Below are positions 29,101 through 41,100 of a stretch of DNA of 64,000 nt, piece by piece. The notes below the pieces were generated by a model. The model was not told the origin of the DNA and did not search any database. It saw only the letters and a list, made by a program, of their open reading frames with translations. The stretch is from Streptomyces sp. LX-29. Lineage in GTDB: Bacteria; Actinomycetota; Actinomycetes; Streptomycetales; Streptomycetaceae. Numbering within the stretch: position 1 is the first letter of the stretch; the number at the start of each line of letters is the position of its first letter. The DNA is taken from NCBI RefSeq assembly GCF_029541745.1, contig NZ_CP089746.1, forward strand, positions 5,217,559 to 5,281,558, written 5' to 3'. The translations under genes and the position numbers were made by a program.

Positions 29101-32100
29101 CAAGCGCCTCACGGTGTCGCATGCCTTCCACTCGCCCCGTATGGACGCGATGTTGGAGGACTTCCGCGCGGTCGCGGAGACCCTCTCGTACGAGGCTCCC
29201 CGTGTCCCGATCGTCTCGGGTCTGACCGGTGCGCTGGTCTCCGCCGAGGAGATCACCACGGCCGACTTCTGGGTCCGCCACGTCCGCGAGGCCGTGCGCT
29301 TCCTGGACGCGGTGCGCACCCTGGAGGCTCAGGGCGTCGCCACCTTCGTGGAGTTGGGCCCCGACGGGGTGCTGACCGCCATGGCGCAGGAGTGCGTCGT
29401 GGACGCCGGCGCGGTGGCGTGCGCCGCCGTGCTGCGCAAGGGCCGCGACGAGGCGGAGACGCTGCTCGGCGCGCTGGCGCGGGCGCACGTCCGCGGCGCG
29501 AAGGTGGACTGGGCGGCGTACTACGCGGGCACCGGCGCCTCTCGGGTTGAGCTGCCGACCTACGCCTTCCAGCGCGAGCGCTACTGGCCGAAGGTCTCGG
29601 CGCTGTACCTCGGCGACGTCGCCGCGGTGGGTCTCGGCCAGGCCGGGCACCCGCTGCTCGGGGCGAGCGCCGAACTGCCGGGCGCCGACGGGATCCTGTT
29701 CACCAGCCGCCTGGCGCTGTCGACGCACCCCTGGCTGGCGGACCACACCATCATGGACACGGTCCTGCTGCCGGGCACCGCGTTCGTCGAGCTGGCGATC
29801 CGCGCCGGCGACCAGGTCGGCTGCGAGCACCTCGAAGAGCTGACGCTGGAGGCGCCGCTGGTCCTGCCCGAGCAGGGCGGCGTCCAACTGCGGCTGTGGG
29901 TCGGCGCGGCCGACGCCTCGGGCCGCCGCCCGCTGGCCTTCCACTCCCGGCTGGAGAACCTCCCGGCCGAGGAGGCGTGGACCCGGCACGCCAGCGGTGT
30001 CCTCGCGGCCGCCGCGGACCGCGCGGAGCCGGCGTTCGAGCTGAGCGCCTGGCCGCCGGCCGGGGCGGCCGAGATCGAGGTCGGGGACCGCTACGCGCAC
30101 CTGCGGGACGTCGGCTTCGCCTACGGCCCCGCCTTCCAGGGCCTGCGCAGGGCCTGGCGGCGCGACGGCGAGATCTTCGCCGAGGTGCTGGTGCCGGAGG
30201 ACGCCCAGGCGGCGGACTTCGGGCTGCACCCGGCGCTGCTGGACTCGGCGCTGCACGCACTGGGCCTCGGCGGCCTGGGCGGCACCGAGACCCAGGGCCG
30301 ACTGCCGTTCGCCTGGGCCGGGGTGTCGCTGCTCGCCAGCGGCGCCTCCAGCCTGCGCGTCCGGATGGCCGCCACCGGCGGCGACGGCGTGCTGTTGGAG
30401 ATCGCGGACGCGACCGGCGCGCGGGTCGCCGCGGTCGACTCGCTCGCGCTGCGTCCGGTCACGGCCGAGCAGCTGCGCAGCGCCCGCACGACCTACCACG
30501 AGTCCCTCTTCCACCTGGAGTGGGTCGAGCCGGCGGCCGTGGCCGCCGCGACCGCCGCGGACCGCTGGGCGGTCCTCGGCTCGGCCGCCCTCGTCGGCGC
30601 GGACGTCCCGGCGTACGCCGCTTACGCGGACCTCGTCGCGGCGATCGACGCGGGCGTCCCGGCGCCGGAGTTCGTCCTCGTCTCGCCGTCCGCCGACGCG
30701 GCCGGCGTGGACGCGGCGGCCGCCGCCCACCGGGCCGGCGCCGAGGCGCTCGCCCTGGTGCGGGCGTGGCTGGCCGAGGAGCGCTTCGCCGACTCCCGCC
30801 TCGTCGTGCTGACCTCGGGGGCCGCGGCCACCGAGGCCGGCGCGCCGGTGACCGACCTGGCGGGCGCGACCGTACGGGGCCTGCTGCGCTCGGCGCAGTC
30901 GGAGAACCCGGACCGCGTCCTCCTGGTCGACCTCGACGGGCACGCCGACTCGCTCGCCGCGCTGCCCGCCGCACTGACCGCCGGTGAGCCGGAGCTCGCC
31001 ATCCGGGAAGGCGCCCTCAAGGCGCCGCGACTGGCCCGCGCGGCCTCGGCGGACGACGCCGACGCCACCGTCTGGAACCCGGACGGCACGGTGTTGGTGA
31101 CGGGTGCCAGCGGCTCGCTGGGCGGCCTGTTCGCCCGGCACCTGGTGGCCGAGCACGGGGTGCGGAGTCTGCTGCTGGTGAGCCGGCGGGGCGCCGAGGC
31201 GCCCGGCGCGGCCGAACTCGCCGCGGAGCTGGCGGAGTCCGGTGCGTCGGTGACGTGGGCGGCCTGTGATGTGGCCGATCGGGAGGCGTTGGCCGCCGTC
31301 ATCGCGACGGTTCCGGTGGAGCGTCCGCTGTCCGGTGTGGTGCACACGGCCGGTGTGTTGGACGACGGCACGATCGGTTCGCTGACTGCCGAGCGGCTTG
31401 CGCACGTCTTCCGTCCGAAGGTGGACGCGGCCTGGAACCTGCATGAGCTGACGCGGGATCTGGATCTGTCGGCCTTCGTGGTGTTCTCCTCGGCCGCCGG
31501 CGTCTTCGGCGGGGCGGGTCAGGGCAACTACGCGGCGGCCAACGCCTTCCTGGACGCCCTCGCCCAGCACCGCCGGGCGAACGGCCTGCCCGCCACTTCC
31601 CTCGCCTGGGGCCTCTGGGCCGGCGGCGGCATGGGCGACACCCTGGACGAGGCCGACATCACCCGGATGCGGCGCGCCGGAGTGCCCCCGCTGTCCGTCG
31701 CGGACGGGCTGCGGCTCTTCGACGCCGCCCTCACCACGGGCGACGCGACGCTGGTCCCGATGCGGCTGGACCTCGCGGCCCTGCGCACGCAGGCCGCGAA
31801 CGGCCCGGTCTCCGCGCTGCTGCGCGGCCTGGTCCGCGTCCCGGCGCGCCGCGCGGTGGACGCCGTCGCGGCGGGCGCGGGCGAGTCCGGCCTCGTCCAG
31901 CGGCTCACCGGGCTGAGCCCGGCCGAGCAGGAGCGGACCCTCCTGGACCTGGTCCGTACGCAGGTGGCGACCGTGCTCGGCTACGCCGGGGCGGAGACCA
32001 TCGGCTCCGGTCGGGCGTTCAAGGAGCTCGGCTTCGACTCGCTGACCGCGGTCGAGCTGCGCAACCAGCTGAACGCGGTGACGGGGCTGCGGCTCCCGGC

Positions 32101-35100
32101 GACGCTGATCTTCGACTACCCGGACCCGACCGTCCTCGCCCGCCATCTGCGGACCGAGCTCGTCGGTGACGAGGTCGTGACCGCGGCCCCGGAGACCACC
32201 GTCATGGTGGCCGACGACGAGCCGATCGCCATCGTCGGCATGAGCTGCCGCTTCCCGGGCGGCATCACCAGCCCCGAGGAGCTGTGGCAGCTCGTCCTGG
32301 GCTCGGTGGACGCGATCTCCGGCTTCCCGGCCGACCGCGGCTGGGACCTGGACGGGCTGCACGGCGACACCCCCGGGGCGTCCGGCACCAGCTCCACCAT
32401 CGAGGGCGGTTTCCTGCACGAGGCTGCCGAGTTCGACCCGGCGTTCTTCGGGATCAACCCGCGTGAGGCCCTCGCGATGGACCCGCAGCAGCGGCTGCTG
32501 CTGGAGACCTCGTGGGAGGCGTTCGAGCGGGCGGGCATCGACCCGACCTCGGTGCGCGGCAGCAGGACCGGCGTCTTCGCCGGCGTCATGTACCACGACT
32601 ACCTGACGCGGCTCACGGCCGTGCCGGAGGACCTGGAGGGCTACCTCGGCACCGGCGCCGCGGGCAGCGTCGCCTCCGGCCGGGTGTCGTACACCTTCGG
32701 CCTGGAGGGCCCGGCGGTCACCATCGACACGGCGTGCTCGTCGTCGCTGGTGGCGCTGCACCTGGCGGCGCAGGCGCTGCGCAACGGCGAGTGCTCGATG
32801 GCGCTGGCCGGCGGTGTGACCGTGATGGCCACCCCGGACACGTTCATCGACTTCAGCCGTCAGCAGGGCCTGTCGACCGACGGCCGCTGCAAGTCCTTCG
32901 CCGCGGCGGCGGACGGCACCGGCTGGTCCGAGGGCGCGGGCATGCTGCTCGTGGAGCGCCTGTCGGACGCGCGGAGGAACGGCCACCCGGTCCTCGCCGT
33001 CGTGCGGGGCACCGCGGTCAACCAGGACGGCGCCAGCAACGGTCTGACGGCGCCGAACGGCCCGTCGCAGCAGCGCGTGATCCGCGCGGCGCTCGCCAAC
33101 GCGGGCGTCTCGGCGGCCGAGGTCGACGTGGTCGAGGCGCACGGCACCGGCACCACGCTGGGTGACCCGATCGAGGCGCAGGCGCTGCTGGCCACCTACG
33201 GCCAGGAGCGGCCGGAGGGGCAGCCGCTGTGGCTGGGCTCCTTCAAGTCGAACGTGGGCCACACCCAGGCCGCGGCCGGCGTCGGCGGCATCATCAAGAT
33301 GGTCATGGCGATGCGCCACGGCGTGCTGCCCAAGACCCTGCACGTCGACGAGCCCACCCCGCACGTGGACTGGGCGGCCGGCGACATCGAGCTGCTGACC
33401 GAGGCCCAGGAGTGGCCGGAGACCGGCCGTCCGCGCCGCGCGGGCGTCTCCTCCTTCGGCGTGAGCGGCACCAACGCCCACACCATCCTCGAGCAGGCGC
33501 CCGAGGAGGCCCCCGCCCGGCCCGCCGCCCCGGCGGCGGAGCTCCCGGCGGTCCCGTGGGTGCTGTCGGGCAGGTCCGAGGCCGCGCTGCGCGGCCAGGC
33601 CGAGCGGCTCCTCGCCCACTTGGACGCGCACACCGAGCTCGACGCCACCGACGTGGCCCACTCGCTGGCGACCGGCCGGGCGGCGCTGGAGCGGCGCGCG
33701 GTCGTCGTCGGCGACGACCGCGTCGGCCTCCGCGCCGGCCTGGACGCCCTGGCGCGCGGCACCACCGCCGCGGGCCTGACCACGGGCACCGCCGCCGAGG
33801 GCAAGACGGCGTTCCTGTTCACCGGTCAGGGCAGCCAGCGGCTGGACATGGGCCGTGAGCTCTACGACGCCTACCCGGTCTTCGCGGAGGCGTTCGACGC
33901 GGTCTGCGACGAGCTGGACCGGCACCTGGAGCGTCCGCTGAAGACCGTGGTCTTCGGGGACGACGCCGAACTGCTGGACCAGACCGGCTACACCCAGCCC
34001 GCGCTGTTCGCCGTCGAGGTGGCCCTGTACCGCCTGGTGGCGGGCTGGGGCCTGCGGCCCGACTTCCTGTCGGGTCACTCGATCGGCGAGCTGGCGGCCG
34101 CGCATGTCGCGGGCGTTCTCTCGCTGGCGGACGCCGCCAAGCTGGTGGCGGCGCGTGGTCGTCTGATGCAGGCGCTGCCGACGGGTGGCGCGATGATCGC
34201 GGTGCAGGCGTCGGAGGACGAGGTCCTTCCGCTGCTGAACGATCGCGTGAGCATCGCGGCGCTCAACGGCCCCACCTCCGTGGTGATCGCGGGCGACGAG
34301 CACGCCGCGGTTGAGATCGCGAGCGGCTTCGAGGCGCAGGGTCGTAAGACCAAGCGGCTCACTGTCTCGCACGCCTTCCACTCGCCCCGTATGAACGCGA
34401 TGTTGGAGGACTTCCGCGCGGTGGCGGAGACGCTGTCGTACGAGAGCCCTCGTATCCCGATCGTCTCGGGTCTGACCGGTGCGCTGGTCTCCGCCGAGGA
34501 GATCACCACGGCCGACTTCTGGGTCCGGCACGTCCGCGAGGCCGTGCGCTTCCTGGACGCCGTCCGGACGCTGGAGGCGCAGGGCGTCACCACCTTCGTG
34601 GAGCTGGGCCCCGACGGCGTGCTCACCGCGATGGCGCAGGAGTGCGTCACCGGCGAGGGCGCGGCGTTCGTGGCCGCGCTGCGGAAGGGCCGTGCCGAGG
34701 CCGAGTCGGTGACCGGCGCGCTGGCCGCGCTGCACGTCCGGGGCGTCGTCCTGGACTGGGCGGCGTTCTTCGCCGGCACCGGCGCGGCGCGGGTCGACCT
34801 GCCGACGTACGCCTTCCAGCGGCAGCGCTACTGGGTCGAGTCCCCCGAGGGGCCGGCCCAGGGCGGCGCGCTGACCGCGGACGCGGTGGACGCGCGGTTC
34901 TGGGAGGCCGTGGAGCGCGAGGACCTGGAGGCCCTCGCGGGCACGCTGCGCTCCGAGAGCGCCGACGAGCTGTCCTCGCTCGGCGCCGTCCTGCCGATGC
35001 TGTCCTCGTGGCGGCGTCAGCAGACCGAGCTGTCGACCGTCGACGCCTGGCGCTACCAGGCGACCTGGAAGCCGGTGACCCTCCGCTCCGAGGGCGCGCC

Positions 35101-38100
35101 GAGCGGTCGCTGGCTGGTCGTCACCGCCGCGGAGCAGGCCGACGCGGCCTGGGCCGAGGGCGTCGTACGGATGCTGGCGGCGCGCGGCGCCGAGGCCCGG
35201 CTGATCGAGCTGGGTGCCGAGGGCGACCGCGGGTCGGTGGCCGAGCGGCTGCGCGCGGAGGCCGGTGACGGCGCGGTGGCGGGCGTGTTCTCGCTGCTGG
35301 CCGTCGCGGGTGACACCGGGCTGCTCCGTACGCTCGCGCTGACGCAGGCGCTGGGTGACGCGGGCGTGGACGCGCCGCTGTGGGTGGCCACGCGTGGTGC
35401 GGTGTCCGTCGGCCGGTCCGACGCCTCGGTGGACCCGGTGCAGGCGCGGATCTGGGGCCTTGGCCGGGTGGCGGCGCTGGAGCTGCCGGAGCGCTGGGGC
35501 GGACTCATCGATCTCCCGGCCCTGCCGGAGACGCCGGACGAGCGGGCGCTGTCCCGGCTCGCCGGGGTGCTCTCCGGCCGTGACGGCGAGGACCAGGTGG
35601 CGGTCCGCTCGTCCGGTGTCTTCGGGCGCCGGCTGACCCGGGGCGCGGCCCCGGCGAAGGCCGGGCGCGCCTGGCGGCCCGGGACCGGCACGGTGCTGGT
35701 CACCGGCGGCACGGGTGCGCTGGGCGGCCATGTGGCGCGCTGGCTGGTGGGCCAGGGTGCCGATCACCTGGTGCTGACCAGCCGTCGGGGCCTGGAGGCC
35801 CCGGGCGCGGCCGAGCTCCGCGAGGAACTCGTCGCGCTGGGCGCCCGGGTCACCGTCGCCGCGTGCGACGTGGCCGACCGTGCGGCGCTCGCCGCGCTGA
35901 TCGCCTCGCTCCCCGAGGAACTGCCGCTCACCGCCGTGGTGCACGCGGCCGGTGTGCTGGACGACGGCGTGTTGGACGCGCTCACCCCGGAGCGGTTCGC
36001 GGGCGTCCTGCGGGCCAAGGCGGAGGCCGCGGCCAACCTGGACGAGCTGACCCGGGACCTGGAGCTGTCCGCGTTCGTGCTCTTCTCCTCGATCGCCGGT
36101 TCCATGGGCGCCGCGGGGCAGGGCAACTACGCCGCCGCGAACGCCTTCCTGGACGCGCTGGCCGAGCGTCGGCGTGCCGAGGGGCTGCCGGCGACGTCGG
36201 TGGCCTGGGGCCCGTGGGCCGAGGGCGGCATGGCCGCCGACGAGGCCCTGGAGCAGCGCATGCGCCGCGCCGGCGTCCCGCCGATGGCGGCGGAGCTGGC
36301 GATCGCCGCGCTCCAGCGGGCGCTGGACCTGGACGAGACCGCGGTGACCATCGCGGACGTCGACTGGGCACGGCTCGCGCCGGGCTTCACCGCCGTACGG
36401 CCCAGCGCCCTGCTGCGGGAGCTGCCCGAGGCGCGCGCCGCGCTGGAGGCCGAGGCGGCCCAGGCGTCCGGCGCGGGCGCGGCCGCCGAGGACGAGTCCT
36501 CGCTGGCCCAGCGGCTGGCCGGGCTGTCCGCGGCCGAGGCCGAGCGGGCGCTGCTGGACCTGGTGCGCTCCGCGGTGGCGGACGTGCTGGGCCACGCCGA
36601 CGCCGAGGCGATCGAGGCCGGCCGGGCCTTCCGGGAGCTGGGCTTCGACTCGCTGACCGCGGTCGAGCTGCGCAACCGGCTCAACTCGGTGACCGGACTG
36701 CGGCTGCCGCCCACCCTGGTCTACGACTACCCGTCGTCGGCGGCGCTCGCCGACCACCTCAGGACCGAGGTCCTGGGCGAGGAGAGCGCGGTCGTCGCCG
36801 GCCCCGCCGCCCCCGTGGCGGCCGTGGCCGACGACCCGATCGCGATCGTCGGCATGAGCTGCCGCTTCCCCGGCGGTGTGCGCACCCCCGAGGAGCTGTG
36901 GCGGCTGCTGGCCTCCGGCCGGGACGCCGTCACCGGCTTCCCCGCCGACCGCGGCTGGGACCTCGACGGGCTGTACGACCCGGAGTCCGACGGCGAGAAC
37001 ACCAGCTACGTCCGTGAGGGCGGCTTCCTGACCGACGCCGGCGCCTTCGACGCGGCGTTCTTCGGGATCTCGCCGCGCGAGGCCGTCGCGATGGACCCGC
37101 AGCAGCGGCTGCTGCTGGAGACCTCGTGGGAGGCGTTCGAGCGGGCCGGCATCGACCCGGCGACCCTGCGCGGCCAGCAGGTCGGCGTCTTCGCCGGCAC
37201 CAACGGCCAGGACTACATGTCGCTGGTGCTCAACTCGTCCGACGGCGGCGACGGCTTCATGGGCACGGGCAACGCGGCCAGCGTGATGTCCGGCCGGGTC
37301 TCGTACGCCCTGGGCCTGGAGGGCCCGGCGGTGACCGTCGACACGGCCTGCTCGTCCTCGCTGGTGGCGCTGCACTGGGCGATCCAGGCGCTGCGCAACG
37401 GCGAGTGCTCGCTGGCGCTGGCGGGCGGCGTGACCGTGATGTCCACGCCGGGCTCGTTCGTCGAGTTCAGCAAGCAGCGCGGGCTCGCCACGGACGGCCG
37501 GATCAAGGCGTTCGCGGCCGGCGCCGACGGCACCGGCTGGGGCGAGGGCGTGGGCATGCTGCTCGTGGAGCGGCTCTCCGACGCCCGGCGCAACGGCCAC
37601 CCGGTGCTCGCGATCGTGCGCGGCAGCGCCGTCAACCAGGACGGCGCCAGCAACGGTCTGACGGCGCCGAACGGCCCGTCGCAGCAGCGGGTGATCCGCC
37701 AGGCGCTCGCCAGCGCCGGGCTGACGACCGCGGACGTGGACGCGGTGGAGGCGCACGGCACCGGCACCACGCTGGGCGACCCGATCGAGGCGCAGGCGCT
37801 GCTGGCCACCTACGGCCAGGAGCGGGCCGCGGACCGGCCGCTGTACCTGGGCTCCATCAAGTCCAACATCGGTCACACGCAGGCCGCGGCGGGCGTCGCG
37901 GGTGTGATGAAGATGGTGCTGGCGCTTCAGCACGGCGTGCTGCCGCAGACGCTGCACGTGGACGAGCCGACCCCGCACGTCGACTGGTCGGCGGGCGAGA
38001 TCGCGCTGCTGACGGAGTCGGTGGAGTGGCCGGAGACCGGCCGCCCGCGCCGGGCCGCCGTCTCCGCGTTCGGCATCAGCGGCACCAACGCGCACACCCT

Positions 38101-41100
38101 CCTGGAGCAGGCGCCGACGGAGGCGCCGGCGGAGACCGCCGCCACCGCTCCGGTGGCGGAGCTCCCGGTGCTGCCGTGGGTGCTGTCGGGCAAGTCCGAG
38201 GCCGCGCTGCGCGGCCAGGCCGAGCGGCTGCGGGCGCACCTCGCCGAGCGGCCCGAGGCGGACGCGGTGGACGTGGCGTACTCGCTGGCCACCACCCGCG
38301 GCGCCCTGGACCACCGGGCCGTGCTGGCCGCCGAGGACCGGGACGGGCTGCTGCGCGGCCTGACCGCCCTCGCTCGCGGCGAGGCGGCCGAGGCGGCGGT
38401 GCCCGGCCTGACCCGGGGTTCGGCCACGACCGGCAAGGCGGCGTTCCTGTTCACGGGTCAGGGCAGCCAGCGGCTGGGTATGGGCCGTGAGCTGTACGAC
38501 GCGTACCCGGTGTTCGCGGACGCGCTGGACGCGGTCTGCGCGCACCTGGACGGGCATCTGGAGCGTCCGCTGAAGGACGTGGTCTTCGGCGACGACGCCG
38601 AGCTGCTGCACCAGACCGGCTTCACCCAGCCCGCGCTGTTCGCGGTCGAGGTGGCGCTGTTCCGTCTGGTCGAGGCGTGGGGTGTGAAGGCGGACTTCCT
38701 CTCCGGTCACTCGATCGGCGAGCTGGCCGCCGCGCATGTCGCGGGTGTGCTGTCCCTGGAGGACGCCTGCACCCTGGTGGCCGCCCGCGGTCGCCTGATG
38801 CAGGAACTCCCGGCGGGCGGCGCGATGATCGCCGTCCAGGCGTCCGAGGAGGAGGTGCTGCCGCTGCTCACCGAGGGCGTCAGCGTCGCCGCCCTCAACG
38901 GCCCCACCTCCGTGGTCGTCGCGGGTGACGAGGACGCGGCTCTGCGGATCGCCGCGAGCTTCGAGCAGCAGGGTCGTAAGACCAAGCGCCTGACCGTCTC
39001 GCACGCCTTCCACTCGCCGCGCATGGACGCGATGCTGGCGGACTTCCGCGCGGTGGCCGAGGGGCTGACGTACGAGGCTCCGCGTATCCCGATCGTGTCG
39101 AACCTGACCGGTGCCCTGGCCTCCGCCGAGGAGATCACCAGCCCGGACTTCTGGGTCCGGCACGTCCGGGAGGCGGTCCGCTTCCTCGACGGCGTCCGCG
39201 CCCTGGAGGAGCTCGGCGCCACCACCTTCGTGGAGCTGGGCCCGGACGGGGTGCTCACCGCCATGGCGCAGGACTGCCTGGCGGAGCCCGACCGCGCCGA
39301 GCTCGTGCCGGCGCTGCGCAAGGGCCGGGCGGAGGCGCAGGCGGCGACCGACGCGCTGGCGCGGCTGTTCGTCCGGGGCGCGGCCCCGGACTGGGAGGCG
39401 TTCTTCGCCGGTACGGGCGCGCGCCGCGTGTCCCTGCCGACCTACGCCTTCCAGCGGCACCACTACTGGGCCGACGCCCTGCTCAGCCTTGACGAGTACG
39501 CCTCGATGGGGCTCGGCGCCGCCGGTCACCCGCTGCTGGGTGCCGCGGTGGAGCTGCCCGACTCGGACGCGTTCCTCTTCTCCGGCCGGCTGTCGCTGCG
39601 CTCGCACGGCTGGCTGGCGGACCACACGGTCGGGGACGTGGCGCTGGTGCCGGGCTCGGCCTTCGTGGAGCTGGCCGTCCGCGCCGGCGACCAGGCCGGC
39701 TGCGAGCTGCTGGAGGAGCTGGAGTTGGAGGCGCCGCTGGTGCTTCCGGCCCACGGTGGGGTGCAGCTGCGGGTGTCGGTCGGCGAGCCCGACGACACCG
39801 GCCGCCGCACGCTGGCCGTCCACTCCCGCCCGGAGCGCGGCGACCAGCCGTGGACCCGGCACGCCAGCGGCCTGCTGGCCACCGGCGGGCCCGCGGCGGA
39901 CCCGGCGGGCGCGGCCGAGACGGCCGTCTGGCCGCCGGCCGAGGCGCAGCCGGTGCCGGCCGACGAGGTCTACGCCCGGCTGGCCAGGACCGGTCTGCTG
40001 CACGGCCCGGCCTTCCAGGGCCTGGAGCGCGTGTGGCGGCGCGGTGCGGAGCTCTTCGCCGAGGTCCGCGTCGCGGAGGACCGGCAGCCGGAGGCCGCGC
40101 GCTTCGCGCTGCACCCGACGCTGCTGGACGCCGCGCTCCAGCCGCTGGCGCTGCTGGCGGCGGACACCGAGGGTGCCGCGCTGGCGGGTTCGTGGCGCGG
40201 GGTGAGCGTGCGCGCGGTCGGCGCGGACGCGCTGCGGGTGCGGCTGGCCCCGGCCGCCGACCCGGCCCAGGACGGGGCGGTCTCGGTGGTCGTGGCCGAC
40301 GCGGCGGGCTCGCTCGTCGCGACCGTCGACGCGCTGGCCACCCGGCCGCTGGACGTGGACCGGATCGCCGGCGCGTCCACGGCCACGGCCGGCCGCCACG
40401 AGTCGCTGTTCCGCATTGACTGGACGACGGTGCCGACGGTGCCGGCGCTGCCGGCCTCCCCGGCGGCCCCCGTCGAGCGGTTCGCCGTCGTCGGCGGCGA
40501 CGAGCTCAAGCTGGGCGTCGCGCTGGAGTCGGCCGGGGCGCGCGCCGAGGCGTACGACGACCTCGCCGCGCTGAACGCGGCCGTCGCGGCGGGAGGCGCC
40601 GCCCCGGACACGGTGCTGCTGCCGCTGCTGTCCGAGCCGGGCGACCCGTCCGGCGAGGACCTCGCCGCGGCCGTCCACGCCGCCTCCCACCGCGCCCTGA
40701 GCCTGCTTCAGGAGTGGCTGAACGGCGGCCGACCGGGCGCCGCGCGGCTGGTGGTCGTCACCCGCGGCGCGGTCGCCGCGGCCGGCGACACCGCAGTCAC
40801 GGACCTGGTGAACGCGCCGGTCTGGGGCCTGCTGCGGGCCGCACAGGCGGAGAACCCCGAGCAGTTCCTGCTGCTCGACGTGGACAGCGACGCCTCGTTC
40901 GCGGCCATCCCGGGCGCGCTCGCCTCGGGCGAGCCGGAGCTGGCGCTCCGCGCGGGCACGGCGTACGCGCCGCGCCTGGCCCGGGTCGAGACCGCGGCCG
41001 GCGTCCCGGCTGCCCTCGACCCCGAGGGCACCGTCCTGATCACCGGGGCCACCGGTGGTCTGGGCCGGCTGCTGGCCAGGCACCTGGTCGCCGAGCACGG